Below are positions 10,848 to 24,192 of a stretch of DNA of 64,000 nt, one piece after another (the first letter of the stretch is position 1; every line of letters begins with the position of its first letter). The DNA comes from Heterohyrax brucei (Eukaryota > Chordata > Mammalia > Hyracoidea > Procaviidae), in contig CM053146.1 in NCBI GenBank assembly GCA_028571685.1, positions 108,599,431-108,663,430 on the forward strand, in the 5' to 3' direction. Both the position numbers and the translations under genes were made by a program. A model generated the notes under the pieces. The model was not told the DNA's origin, searched no databases, and saw only the letters and a program-made list of their open reading frames with translations.

Positions 10848-10997
10848 AACGTGGAGTCTTTGGATGGTGCTAATAGTTAACTCACTCAGCTGCTAACCAA
10901 AAGGTTGGGGGTTCAAGTTCAGAAGGAAGCCCAATGATCCACTTTTGAAAAATTACACACATGTGGGGTCACTGTAAGTTGATATCAACTTTACAGC
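10848..10997 (+). mobile_element. AfroSINE, diverged
   Basis: The sense head GCTGCTAACCAAAAGGTTGG is clear. The 3' half is degraded (GGGGTCACTGTAAGTTGATA). Confidence 0.8.
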
Positions 10998-11015
10998 ATG
11001 TTTTTGTTCAGCTTA

Positions 11016-11558
<543 letters not shown>

Positions 11559-11708
11559 TTATTCTAAAACTGATGTTTGCTTCCTTCCCTACTGGCCTTT
11601 GATATCTATGGGAGACCTCCTTTTGGCTTACTACTGTATTTGCCAAAGCCAGTTGCCAAAGTTCTCTTCACTCAGTCTAAGATGATAGCCTTTCTTCAAT
11701 TGTCAAAT

Positions 11709-11752
11709 CATATTACTCTAAATTCTCTTCCATATTACTCTAAATTCTACTC
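11709..11752 (+). repeat. 22-bp direct tandem duplication
   Basis: CATATTACTCTAAATTCT followed by CTTC or ACTC occurs twice, back to back, with only two differences. This is a recent local slippage in intron sequence. Confidence 0.95.
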
Positions 11753-11819
11753 CATAATCTCATCTCCCAGGCCTTGTCGATTTTTCCTTCCAAAACCTAG
11801 AAATTAAAGTGTAGGGGTC

Positions 11820-12012
11820 AAAATCAGAGTCCCTGAGTGGTACAGTTAATGCACTGGACTGCAAACCAAAAGGTTGGAAGTTCAACTTCAACCCAAAGTT
11901 GCCACAGAAGAAAGGCTCAACACTCCGCTTCAAAACAAATCAGCCACTGAAAACTGCATGGAACACAGTTCTACTCACACACTCACAGGGTCGCCACAGT
12001 GGTGATGGGGAT
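11820..12012 (+). mobile_element. AfroSINE, longer subtype
   Basis: Head GAGTCCCTGAGTGGTACAG, a middle block with AGAAGAAAGGCTCAACACT, and a tail with CACAGGGTCGCCACAGTGG. The middle block is absent from the common shorter subtype. Confidence 0.88.
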
Positions 12013-13436
12013 AGATTGAAAGTCTGACACGCGGAGGAACCAGGTTAGAGCAATTAGTACCTACAGCGGAGGTTTCTGGGATGCATGCACCTGTTCATTA
12101 GAAAGTGGTCACACCCCACCACTTCCTTTTCAGGGGCCACCAACAGCCTTCAGATGTTAATGACTTCCAGGTTTTAGTAGCTCGTGACTCCTCAGAATGT
12201 ATAACCCAGAGAAGAAAAGCCTCCATACCCTTGCAGGGCAGCCACACACAACCCCAAAGTTATTTTTGAAGTTTACAAGCCTGATCCAAGCTCCTTAAAA
12301 GTCCCCCTTAAGCCTACAAAAGCAAATTCAAAGTAAAGGGACAAGAGTTTTCAGGCAGTAATTAAACCTTTAGTTATGTTATTATACCTTGTCCCCCAAT
12401 CCCTTGGCAGCTTAACAATTAATCTTTTCAGAGGAAAGGAAAAATAGGTTACACCCATGTACCACAGAGCTCACAACAGCTACACAATTAATTTTAATAA
12501 TGTGAGAAGATAAACATATGTCACTTGCTCACAGGCAAACGACCATCTACGGAGCACTGCCCTGGTGAAAGTCTACAGTTTATAATGCAGGGTCCTTCAT
12601 CTAAGACCTTTTGAGGCCATTTAAATGTTCTCCCATTGCTTCACTAGAAAAAAATGTTTTTTTCCAGTCACTTAAAAAAATAAGTGCCTTTCTAATATTT
12701 GTAAAACAACAGGTTCATGTTCTTAACCAGCACTGCCTTCCCTTCATTTTAAAAAACCATTAAAATGAAACAAGATCACACAACCTCCAATTTTATGCCA
12801 TTTTTCAACATTCCTGAAAGAAGATATAATTTTTTTCACCCTAAATCTTCTAAAAAGCTTTTATTCTCAGTTTCATATGATTCATTTGAATCAAATGCTG
12901 AAAGAATGAAACACTCTCACCTGCAATTTCTTAAGCATGCATATAGAAAAAAATTACCACTGGCAGGAGGGGCTGCCAGTACGAATCTCAGCAGAAGTAA
13001 ATTGTTTGGGATTTGTAATGGAGTATAATAGCTATAATTCCATTTGAGCTGTTGCCACTAATAAGCTGATAAAAACTGTGAGCTGAGGCCCAGCATCCAT
13101 CAGTGTGTGGTTTTCACAAAAGTCTCCATGCATTCCCTTAATCACAGAGACAGGTAACCTAGTCCCATTAGATGGACTGTTTCTGGCAATGAGTCTAAGC
13201 TGGTTCTTTCTGCAAAAAAATAAGAAAAAAGAAAACGCAAACCCACAGCTGTATACAGATCCCAAAGGATTGTCTTATCAGTGATTATCAGTGATATCAT
13301 AGATATATCCTGCTCCTGCAAAGCTGCAAGACAGTTACTTAAATATGTACACAGCTAGAAATGGGTTACAGGAAACACTCCTTTGTCATAAAAAGCAGTA
13401 ACCAAATACAAAGTGACAATTACAAATTCAACTAGA
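12013..13436. other. Unique intronic sequence, possibly conserved non-coding
   Basis: No transposon landmark was recognised. The stretch 12940-13250 has high-complexity sequence without ORF continuity (for example GTAATGGAGTATAATAGCTA and GCCACTAATAAGCTGATAAA). Its texture suggests a conserved non-coding element inside FTCDNL1. This is an impression, not a measurement. Confidence 0.3.
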
Positions 13437-13597
13437 CTGGAGCCCTGGTGGTTAAGAGCTCAGGCTACCAACCAAAAGGATGAGAGTTTGAATCTAGCAG
13501 CTGCTCCTTGGAAACCCCATGGGGCAGTTCTACTCTGTCCCAAAACGTTGCCCTGATTCAGAATTGACTGGAAGGCAATAGCTAATGGTTCTCAAGT
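13437..13597 (+). mobile_element. AfroSINE
   Basis: Starts GGAGCCCTGGTGGTTAAGAG and contains GGAAACCCCATGGGGCAGTT. The tail block is diverged. Confidence 0.93.
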
Positions 13598-14396
13598 GCT
13601 TTAGGGCTGTGACCCCCATGCTCACCTGTTGTGCAAAAACTGTTGGTTAATAACAAAACATTTCCATTTACATGATTTTTAAGTGTGTAATTACCTTATG
13701 GGGGTTGTGCATAAGAGTACCAAAAAAAAGGTATTTCAGAAATGTGTGTTATCATGTGAACATTTCACCAAGAGATTTAAAAAAATAGCAGTCTCTCCTA
13801 TAGTAAACACTGGCCTAGGGAGTACGGAGTCTTGATTTCCAGTTCTCCATCACTGAAACACCGAGTGATCTTTTGCACATCATATAAATATGAGTGCCTA
13901 AAAGGCTTTCTGCAGACAAAATGGAGTACAAATAGAAATATGATAATGATAACATAGGCTTTGCTGGCAGGAATGCTTTGACAAGTAGCTGGTATTTGGC
14001 AAGTTTATTTTTCATTCAGCGCTGTCTACAAAGGGCAATATGGGATTCTTCCTAATCTATTAACGATCAAATAAACAGCTCATGAGGGCAAACACGAAGT
14101 CTCCATGTAAAATGTATCTTCCTCAGGATGCTGTCAAATCCTGAACAATGTGTATCCCGGAGACTCACACTCAAACATGAAGCTCTGCACTGCTGAGAGT
14201 TCGCAGGCGCTTGGAAATGAGCATATGTGCACATCTGAGTAACTGAGCCAGTGCCGTAGCCTGGAGTCGAGCAGAAAAAGATAGACCAAGAATGGGGTGG
14301 GGGTGGGAGGATTGGGGGAAAGACAGAAAAGAGTTCTGCAGATGCTGTCTGCAAAGAACAAAAGTTATTACTGAAATGCTGCAATCTTCACTTCTA

Positions 14397-14585
<189 letters not shown>

Positions 14586-15049
14586 TCAGATTTCCATGTT
14601 CATTAACAACAACAACAAAAAATCACAGCTTTTTGGATACCAGACAATAATACTATGAATACTTTACCATTTCATTTCCAGAGAACACCTAAAGGATAAA
14701 ATCATCAGATTGATTCAACCAGGAAACCACAGGGATGTGGACAAGTTAGTAAAAACACTAAGAAATGCTAATGTGCAAGTTACTCAGCCTGAATTCTATC
14801 ATGTAAACGAAACTCTTTCCTGGAAATGTGTCACTGTTCCATTTTAATCATCCTTCCTTACCTTGTTCCTTCTTTAGGGTCTGTATTATTTAACAAATCA
14901 GAATGATCCTTTGCTTAAAGAAGAATTACTGGTGAAATACAAGAAAGAGGAATGAGGAAGATAATTTATTACACTGACTCTTATAAAAACCGGGCATGGG
15001 AAAAAAGTATCTCTACAGGCCCCAGCATTACATGAACAAACAAAAGGGA

Positions 15050-15108
15050 CTGATACAGCCAGCCAAGTGCCATTGAGTTGGATCTGACTCATAGCGACCC
15101 TAGGGGCC
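15050..15108 (-). mobile_element. AfroSINE 3' fragment
   Basis: Only the tail-side block is present (GTGCCATTGAGTTGGATCTG, then ACTCATAGCGACCCTA). Confidence 0.85.
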
Positions 15109-16349
15109 ATTTTTTAAACAAATGATCATTATTTGACTACACTGATCTTGAACCTTGGTCTCCTAAGTTTCTGAATCAGTTTAAAATCAAGGACTCTGTA
15201 CCTTGATCTGAAAACTGACATAGATTCTGCTGTATAGAGGTTATTCAGTAAGGTGAAATATTTGATTCATTCTTTTATCACAAATGGATTACTCACGTGA
15301 GGTTGGAAGGTTGTTTTGACCCTTTTCAGTACTTTAGAAGGGCTTTTTTTTTTTCTTTTTTTTTGACTCATTATCTTTCCATACCCCAAATAAGATTATG
15401 ATCTAACGGCACTAAAAGATCTCAAAATAATAAAAACAATTCCTCTTTTCAAGATAAGGCTATCATAAAATTGGGACCTCTTTTAATTTTTTTTTTTTTT
15501 AAATCAAACTGAAAATGAATGTGGTCCTGTGCACTCAACTATCGTAATAGTTGATCAGGATCATCTTGTGCCAGGTAACTTTCTCCATGCCAGGATACTG
15601 CAGGGAGCCATGCCCAACTCAGAGACAAACTTGAAGTTTATGACTGTAAGCTAACCGTGCTCTGGTATAAGTGACAGCGATCTCAATACACACCCGGTTT
15701 CTGTTCACTCAGGTTTGTTGGCCTGACCATCTGAATGAGGAGAGCAAGACGTGGTGGCTAGCTCAGGCTTGCTATCAGATTTTCACCTTGTGATTAGGGT
15801 TTCTTAACTGAAAATTCATGAAAACATGGTCATTAGATTTTTCTAGACATTAATAATATTGCTGTAATAAAGCTGCTCAGATCTCTCTCGTCTCTATGTA
15901 AACAAAAATTGCTTTACACAAGGGGTGTGGGCGTCTTCTGGTTTTCATTTGTTTTCAGTGTGTTTATGTAGCTTAATTGTCTCATCAGGCACTTTCCCAA
16001 CATAATTATGCTTTTTAACAAATGGTGTTTATGGCAACCCCTAACAGTGCAAAAGAAAGGATTAGTTTCATCCTCTCATTCCACATTTTGATTCCCTGTG
16101 GACAGCTAAATCACACAAAGATGGTGTTAGAAAAATTTACCTCCACACCAAAAACTGAATTTCGCGACAGCATTTGGAAAGCAGTCAGGCTTGCTGGTAA
16201 AAGAAGCAGCATTTCTTTCTCTCTGCCTCTAAGAAAGTGACCCCAAATCAAGACCCCGAACACTTGGTGGTGAGGGAGATGGAGCTACCATTCAATCTCA
16301 GTTCCGTTACTTCTTGTCTCCACCCTGCCCCCACCCCAGAAAGAACAGT
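15109..16349. other. Intron between putative promoter and first coding exon
   Basis: T-rich tracts at 15342-15365 and 15487-15500; otherwise unique sequence. No ORF with splice sites and no repeat was recognised. Confidence 0.5.
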
Positions 16350-16990
16350 AAGCCAAGCGCGTCTGTGCGGGTTCCTCCAAACCACCCGCTTGGGCTAGCA
16401 CCCCAGCACTTTTAAGGCCGCGGGAAGGTTCGCCCAAGCAGCTGCGGCTGCTGCACGTCCTCTAGGCTATACCCCGACCGCTGGGCTCTTGCCCTGTCCT
16501 TTCCTGGTTCTGGAGGGGAGTGTCCCGGGGCCACGTGGCCGAAGAGTAACCCGAGTGTTGCAGAGTTCCTGCTGCCCCTGCTGCTCTGGGCCCGGTTTAC
16601 TCAGGGGAGTCCCGGGGCCTCCTCGGCCTTCACCCCGCCAGGTCCGCCAGCAGCTGCGTCTGCGGGGCCACTGGGGGCGCGCGGGGATCGAAGGCTCCTC
16701 CCCGGGCGCGGACCAGCAGTGCGGCTGCGCCGGCCCGGGCTGGGCTGGTGCGCCGCCGCCCCGCAGTTTGGGAGCCGCAGGGCTCCGCAGGGCTCCGCGC
16801 GCGCGAAGAGGCAGCGCCGCAGGACGGCGGCCGATCGGCAGCGCGGCGCCTGACCCGTGCGCAGCCTCTGCCACCTGGGCGCACCCTGTGACCGCAGGTT
16901 CCCCGTGCGCCGTGGCACTCAGTTTAGCCAAACTCTCCAACGCCTGAGACTTCTCTCGCCTTTCTCTGACCCCAGCAACACGTGCTCGGG
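16350..16990 (-). promoter_or_regulatory. CpG island, probable FTCDNL1 promoter
   Basis: An abrupt rise in GC and CpG content stands out against an AT-rich background. It is densest at 16420-16920, with runs such as GGCGCGCGGGGATCG and CCGCGCGCGCGAAG. GC-box-like CCCCGCC and GGGGCGG cores occur on both strands. It lies about 2 kb upstream of the FTCDNL1 start codon, the right place for the promoter and an untranslated first exon. The exact TSS and first-exon donor could not be fixed. CpG-island promoters are often bidirectional, so a plus-strand transcript is possible. The long overlapping ORFs in the island are GC-driven and not considered genes. Confidence 0.8.
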
Positions 16991-18295
16991 TGTCTTTGAA
17001 AGCTTAATTATTGTCAGAGTCGCCTTTACTGTCATCTTTATCTCACAATTCTCTATTGCAAATAAATTACTTTTAAAAAATGACTAGGAGCTAATGATTA
17101 GGTCATCCCCCGTTGACCAGACGCCAGCAGGGGGCTCTTGTCTGCGTCTGTTTAAAGATCCACCCCTAAAATTGCCCTGGAGTGCCTGGGAATAGAGAGC
17201 GGACTCCCCCAGGACAAAAGCAGTCTTTGCAAAGGCCCATTTAGTCACACGTACAACGAATATAAACCAGGCATTAAGCATTTCCCTTTTTTCTAGGCCA
17301 GTGAACCTTGAGAACACATTTCTCTTCCAAAAATCCAGAATCTTTTTTTTTTAATGTAGCAAGGATTAAATGTCACCATTTTGATCCAGTTTCGTTCCTG
17401 CAGTGAAATAATCACTAAATAACTACTTTGACAGAATAAATTAATTTTTAACTCTATTTTTTTATTTTCTAATTATAATTTTCAAACACAGATTTGAGGA
17501 AATTAACATTTATGTGGACATTTGGTTTCTAGCCTAATGTGGCATAAAAATAAGTAACATAATGAGTGTTAAAAAAAATCAGGTTCATGATGCTTCTCAC
17601 ATCACCATCATTGTACTTAGATGTCACAACAGTATTCTGTGCGATTATGTCAGATCCAGCCTTCTCCATCTCAGAGTGTTGGCAGGTAGGAGGGTTGTTG
17701 GCAAGAGGAGGGGTGTTAACCTCAGGATCCTGGATCCATTCCAAGGCTGGTAATTACATTCTGCCAGCCAAAATTCATCCCATAATTTTAATTGGATAAA
17801 GCCTTTCTGGCCTAAGCTACTGCTATGCCTGTCAAACTGTTGCCACATTTCACCCCAGAGGTGTCTGTGTTTTAGTTGCAAGAATCAGTCCCTTTGAGGT
17901 TGGCTTATCAGTTTAAATCCTCAAAAGGGCTTTGGGATCTTATAAGGAACTAAATACATATTTAGCTGTTGCTGTTGTTGTTTTTTAATTCTGAATCTGT
18001 ATAGAAATATAGGAAATATATACCTGTGGTGATGTCTAAAGACCAACCCTCATCTAATGTCATCATTTACTGGATAATTTTGACAACTTTTTAACCAAAT
18101 GGATGTCCCTAACATTCTCTCTTTTCCTTTTGGAAAGCTTCTGTTACCTGAAGCACTAGTTTCCAAATGCCAAATAAAAATACTACAATGTCCAGAGATT
18201 CCGTCCATGGAAACACAATGGTACTAAAGCCACTGTATTTCACTTTCCTATGACCAGACTACTTGCTAAAATAAAAGAGTGGTATCATTATATCC
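16991..18295. other. Unassigned sequence upstream of the CpG island
   Basis: The first ~350 bp may be promoter-proximal (17090-17280 is still moderately GC-rich). No repeat or gene was recognised. Confidence 0.4.
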
Positions 18296-18368
18296 AGACT
18301 TATCTCCCCAGAGTAGAGTTGCTATGAGTCAGAATCAGCTCGAAGGCAGTGGGTTTGGTTTTGGGGTT
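18296..18368 (+). mobile_element. AfroSINE 3' fragment
   Basis: Tail only: AGAGTTGCTATGAGTCAGAA followed by GCAGTGGGTTTGGTTTT. Confidence 0.88.
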
Positions 18369-20462
18369 TAAGGCGCATTGTGGTTCTAGTTACAGTAACT
18401 GCCAGAACTAAAGCTTCTTCTGCCATGTTTTCTAATCTCTGTGAAAATATCTCTTTTTACAGGACTGCTGGGGGCATTTAACAAGATAACAGTCTTGAAA
18501 GCATTAGCACCTAGCAGTTACTCCATAAACTGTAAGTGGAGAGAAAACAGAGCCTCAGTGAGCTTTGTGAAGGCCAGAGTCTGCCCTGCCTGAAGGCCTT
18601 CACCATGATTTTTTGGAAAAGACAGGAGACAGATAGCACCCAAGACAATAAGGAATTTCGCCATTAGACTGAAAGTATTACTTTGTTCTGTCCAGGAAGG
18701 GAAAGGCACCTTAGTGTAAGTTTCAGTAAACCACGTGTAATCCCACCCAATTCCTTATTTAAAAGAGCTCCATGAAACATTTATGATGTACGTATATCAA
18801 GTCTTTCATTTTTATTTAAAAGCAATTTTTGGAGGGATTTTTCATACTTTTTTTATTTCATTATCCTGATTCTTCCTTTCTCCTGCTAGGGCTATCCTCA
18901 AAGCATTAGCTCTTTTGCTCACTGTGTTCCTGTCCGAAAATAAGTAAGTGCTGGAACAGAGAGCAAGTAAGAGTTCCAAGTGCCTGTTCTGTGGATAACT
19001 ACTGCTTCCCCGTATCCCTGTTTGTTCCTGTTGCTCAGAGTACACTTTTCTACCCTCTCTGTTTTCACTCCTGCACTCTTGGCTCTTTCAGGGCTGCTTC
19101 CTGACCCCTCTGTGCTGAGGAAGACAAAAGGGACACTCTTGAAAAAAAGGCTCTACGGATTTCCCTGCGACCAGGTTTTTGGTTGAGCAGGGCTGGGTTA
19201 AAGTGAGGCAAATGAGGCACTCACTCACCTTGGGTGAAGAATTCAAAGGGGCACAGAAAAATACAGTAATGCAATGTTGTTTTAAAGAACATCAAACTTA
19301 AAGCAAAAAAAAAAAAAAACAGTCTATGGCCCAAAAAACGCCAAAAATTTAAATAAAGATTCGACTTGTCTGACTCCGTCTCACCTGCCCCTAATCCTAA
19401 TCCTGGCCCTGTGGTTGGTTGCACTCCACTTTTGGCCAGCCAGTTTCTAGTTGTAGGGTTGGGAGACAATTGCACTGTTCCACCCTGCCAGCATCCTCTC
19501 TTCTGGCCTCCAAAGTGAGCAACAAACGACCAGAAATGTCAGGGTGTAAGTTTACGGGTCAGTGAATACATGTAATTTCTACTCTGATCTAGAGTTTCTC
19601 AGTCTTCCACGTAAACTTGGCCACTTTACCTCAGCGCTTTCAAAAGAATGCAGACTCTTCCTAGAATAAGCACAAGAATCTATTCTAACTACCTAATACA
19701 TCTCAGAATACAGTAGTTTGAATTCTGAGATGTTTTAGTTAATAAATGGACCTGTTTTCTATCTTCATAGTCTACCATGTACCTGTGTCCAAGAAAATAT
19801 AAGTAGAGAATTTCCCTTAGGAAGACTGAAGTCTAATTCCCAATGCTATTTTCCCCCATCAAGATTTCACTGTTACCATATTTTTGCACTTTGTCAGATT
19901 TCATTCTGCCTTTTTCTCTGCTCAGGCGACATAAAAAGCTTTTGTGTCTTCTTTCATATAAATGTGGGCCGATAAATGAGGGACAAAAAAAAGGTGGTTT
20001 TAGTTGTTGTTCTAAGGCAAGTTAAGAACAAAGAATTGTTTTTAATTACTCATGAGTTTTAAATTATTTCTATCATGTGATATTATGAAATATGTGTCCT
20101 ATTAGTCATTTTCTAAAATAGCAAAAAGGGTTTCATTGCTGTCATTTTTGGTTTGGAGTGGGGGAAGCTATGCTATTAATTTATTTTAAACAAAGAACAG
20201 GAGCTTGTTGTCCAGAAGGAAGTTAAAGCAACTAAAAGAAATACCTCCAGGGTGCATACGTCATTGCCTTAATTATGTGAAATGCTATCTAGTCATTTTT
20301 GTCTTAATGACTGGAGGAGAATAAAAACTCACAAACTTTTCAGAATTAGCAGTCTATTCTTAATATTTTAGAAATTCGTTTCCTTTTAAACAATGTGAAT
20401 TCCTTTTAGAATATATATTTTAAACTGAATTAACAGCTTAAATTGGAATCACTTGTTATGCA
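18369..20462. other. Unassigned intergenic sequence
   Basis: An A-run at 19302-19318 and a diverged segment at 19190-19480 may be an old transposon relic. No gene was seen. Confidence 0.4.
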
Positions 20463-20625
20463 TTCTGGAAACGCTGGTGGTGTAATGATTAAGAGTTACA
20501 ACTGCTTAACTGAAATGTTGGCAGTTCAAATCCACCAAGTGCTGCTAGGAAACCCTATGGGGGCAGGTCTGCACTGTCCTTGGGGTCACTGGGATCCCGA
20601 ATAGACTCTAGGGCAATAGGTTCTT
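20463..20625 (+). mobile_element. AfroSINE
   Basis: GGAAACGCTGGTGGTGTAAT head and AGACTCTAGGGCAATAGGTT tail. First of three sense copies within about 900 bp. Confidence 0.92.
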
Positions 20626-20769
20626 AAGCATTATAGTCATTCACAGCAGAACTATCTCATGTAATTAACCAAAAGTTAGAAGTCAATGGCCCACTCACCC
20701 TTTAATTCATTCCTTGTTCCTTTATGTCTTCCATGTGATCATTTAATTGTGCTTTCCTTTACAGCTGGA

Positions 20770-20975
20770 CCTAGGAGTCCCTGGGTGGTGTAAACAGTTA
20801 CAGGCTCAACTACCAGCCCAAAGGTTAGCAGTAGGAACATACCCATGAGATGCTCTGGAAGACAAGGCTGGCATATGCTTCTAGAAGGTTACAGCCTTTA
20901 AAACCCTGTGGAGCACTTCTACCCTGTTCACGTGGGGCTGCTGTGGGTCTCGCCAACAACGACAGAAACAACAGA
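20770..20975 (+). mobile_element. AfroSINE, longer subtype
   Basis: Head CTAGGAGTCCCTGGGTGGTG. The extra middle block (AAGGTTACAGCCTTTAAAAC) marks the longer subtype. The tail ends GCCAACAACGACAGAAACAA. Confidence 0.88.
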
Positions 20976-21231
20976 GAGGCTCCGAGTGAAATCCTAGATT
21001 TTCTCTCTAAGATTGTTTTCATGGCTGTTGCATTGTAGATGAAAAGCAATTCCTAAAATACACTTTGAGTTGTTCCTGAAAATGTATTTTAACTTATGAG
21101 ACTCACATTAAGGTTATGTAAAAAATGATTATAGTTCACAAAATATGCCCTATTATATTTGGAAAAATGTTGGGAAAGGTGGCAGAGATATTTTTCCCTA
21201 AGTAACAAAAATTTTTATTGTGTTTCTAGGT

Positions 21232-21398
21232 TTGGGAAAATCCAGTGACGTAGTGGTTAAGTGCTACGGCTACTAACCAAAAGACTGGCAGTTTAAATCC
21301 ACCAGGTGCTCCTTGGAAGCTCTGTGAGACAGCCCTACCGTCTCCTGTGTGGTGGTTGTGAGTCGGCATTGACTCGATGGCAGTGGGTTTGGTAAGTT
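21232..21398 (+). mobile_element. AfroSINE
   Basis: Head GACGTAGTGGTTAAGTGCTA. Tail GAGTCGGCATTGACTCGATG then GCAGTGGGTTTGG. Confidence 0.94.
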
Positions 21399-23289
21399 TT
21401 ATCAATGAATATGGACTCAAAAATTCCAACCAGTGGGTGGTGACACGAGATGACACATCTCTGACAGTCCAGTAGTGACCAGTCATGGCTTCTGGCATTT
21501 GTAGACTCTTGTGCTGCTGCTGTTAAATGTTCCTATGCATATGTAGATAAGTGTCCGCCCTTACTGACACCAAGAGGGCAGCGAAAGCTCAAGGCTTACA
21601 TCAGAATCAGAGACCCTGAGCAGAAGCATCCATGTGGCACTGGGCATTCCCTAACTCAGACGTGTGTCCTTGCCCTTCTGGAGAGCCCATTCTCCTGCTC
21701 CTAGGCAGATCTCTCAGCTGAAGGTTTCTGCTGATTTGTTTGTTCTTTATTGTATATTGTGTATCTTGAAAAAACAATGTACCTTTTCATTACATTTAAG
21801 TGGAACATGTCTAATCTCTCAGAAAGAAGTAGTAAAGATGAATTTGTTGGCGGTGGTAGTGTTTTTCAGTGTTCTCTTTATTCTACCTTGAGCCTCTTAG
21901 TTATTGTTCAACCCTCTTAGCTTAAAGTTCTATGTGGAGAAGGATTTGAAAATAAAAATTCATAGAACTGCAGATCAGAGATCTTTAGAGACCAACTGCC
22001 CCTAGTACTTTGTTCAGATGATGTCTGACCTGCTGACCAAAAACACACTAGAGAGAGAAGCTGAGCTTCTGGTGACAGGTCGGGGGTCCTGGCAGACCTG
22101 CAATTTGCCCCCTTTACAGCTCCTCCCTGAGCCTTAAGGTGTCTTTAGAAACCACTGACCTCAAAATGCAAGATGTGGGAAACATTTACATTACATTGTA
22201 AATTATTGGACAGGTTTTAATAGTGATTTCTGTAAAGACATAAATATGAATAGACAGTCAAATCTGCAATGACCCACAGAAGGTCTTAAGCAATACTTGA
22301 GGAACTGTGGACCAGACATGAGAAGGATACAAGAGTTGGGGGAAGGAGGAAGAAAGATTCAAGAAGGTGAAATCAAACACAGTAGACAATTACAGGTCAG
22401 ACACGAGGCACGGATGAAAGAGGCTTAGTGGCTATCTTACTAACCAGTCCGGAAGGCTGAAGGGCAGCCCTGTCCTTCCTAAGAACTCTGTCACTTTTAA
22501 CCTGAGTATTTTCATTCCACTATTTTAGGCTAAAGGACTGTGGAGTTCCTCACAGGAAATTTCTGGAGTTTCTGTATTTTAGTTATAAATGGAATTCACT
22601 TTTCTCTTATGTAATCCTCCATCTAATTTTTTGTTTTATCAGATGTGATACCATTTCATCTGTGACTTTAAATTCTGAATGACACACAAGTCTGAAGCAG
22701 CCACCTGTATTTCTAAAGCCAGATCTAAATTAAAAATGTAAAACTATGTAATGAAAGTACACTTTGTAAATCAAAATCAAATAATACCACATATTCACTT
22801 GGTTATAACTAATATTCCTCAAAGAAAATTCATACGATTGCTTTATTTTTGGGTTTCTTCTTTATTAATTAACATAAGACAAGCAACTCTCCAAAGCTTT
22901 ATTTCCCTAAAACATTAATACTTTGGAAATATTCAAACTATGAAACATGTTAAACTACTTTGATTGAATTAGGTTGCCTAGAACTGACTGATAAATAAAA
23001 GTGCAAATAAAAAGTAAACATAGTGAAGGTTGAAGAAAATTTTTTATCCTAGGTGTAATCTGAATTAGTCATGAAGTAGAAATTAACTATAAAATCATGT
23101 ATTTTTTCAGAATAACCTGATGTTCTCAAGTATGACCTGCCTTCAAAGACCAACTATATTAATAAAGAATATGTGAAAATGTGTTCATCATTATTTGAAA
23201 GGATCTGGAACAACATAGTTTTTATATATAAAAAATAAATTTTCTCTATAGATTGTGTGATTTTGATAGTTGTAACATAAATCTAATAA
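21399..23289. other. Unassigned intergenic sequence
   Basis: AT-rich and largely unique in appearance from 22540 onward. No gene or confident repeat. Confidence 0.4.
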
Positions 23290-23331
23290 TACATGATATT
23301 TAATACTTGATATTTAATACATGATATTTAA
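23290..23331 (+). repeat. 14-bp tandem repeat, three units
   Basis: TACWTGATATTTAA repeated exactly three times (the middle unit has TACTTG). Confidence 0.96.
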
Positions 23332-23749
23332 TAATGGATTGACTTTAAAATTACAATAGTTTCAAACCTGAAAGAAAATCTGGTGTTTATCACATCAAAC
23401 ACTTCAAAGGTATGAAACCCCAGGCCTAAAAAAGCCAAGAGGTTGCCACATGTTTGATATTCCTCTTCTATTTTAAATTTTAATCTTCTTGGGGCTGAAG
23501 TCTAAGGCCCTTCCTATTCCATGCCCCCCCCTTCCTTCTGACTCTAATCTCAAACCATAACAATACACAGGCAGTTTGCACTGTTGTATGTCCCTGGCTT
23601 TGGTCCTGCTTTGCTCCTAGTTTTGTCCTGTAATACCTCTCTAAGAGAAAACCCTCACCTCTCTGAAGACTTCCAGTCTTCATGCACTTAACACTTAACC
23701 ACTGAAATGCTGATCAAATCATATTATTATATTATTTCATTATGTCTTT

Positions 23750-23965
23750 TTTCCTCTGTTAGATTAAATAGGATAAATCTTATCTTTTTTCTTTTTCTTT
23801 TGACCCCTAGCACTTAGTCTACCCCTAATTCATGCTAGAAAGTTGTAAAAATTTGTTGAAGGGATGAATTAATGGGTTGATAAGCACATGCATGAGTGAA
23901 CAAATGAGTGAATGAATTGAAGAATGAACAAACAATCCAACAAGGGAGTGAGTGAATAGATTAGG
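23750..23965 (+). mobile_element. L2 LINE 3' end with (TGAA)n tail
   Basis: A diverged L2 terminus (CCTAGCACTTAGTCTACCCC, then AAAATTTGTTGAAGG) is followed by a degenerate tail of TGAA/TGAG units to about 23960. Confidence 0.65.
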
Positions 23966-24009
23966 TTTCTCATCCCGGGCACTGTACTTTTGTGCTAGAT
24001 AACTCTTTA

Positions 24010-24168
24010 TCATGGGGGAAAAGGGGGACTGCACTGTGCATTGTAGGAGTTTAGCAGCATCCCTAGCCTCTTCCCACTAGATGTCAGCAGCATCTTGTCC
24101 CAGACCACCTTCTGGGTTGTACCAACCAAAATGCCTCCACCCACTGGCCAATGTGCCCCAGAGCACGG
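24010..24168 (-). mobile_element. MER20-type hAT-Charlie DNA transposon fragment
   Basis: Antisense landmarks: GCACTGTGCATTGTAGGAGT, TTAGCAGCATCCCTAGCCTC, CCACTAGATGTCAGCAGCA and CCAATGTGCCCCAGAG. One terminal part is missing. Confidence 0.75.
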
Positions 24169-24192
24169 CAGGTGGTGAGTCGGCCCCGGGCA

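Noticed and set aside
16467-16947. ORFs of 152 and 157 codons on opposite strands in the CpG island
   Set aside because: High GC removes stop codons on all strands at once. The predicted proteins are low-complexity Arg/Pro/Ala/Gly and show no domain.
20463-21398. Regularly spaced similar sequences as a CRISPR-like array
   Set aside because: They are independent AfroSINE insertions with diverged bodies and irregular spacing in a mammalian genome.
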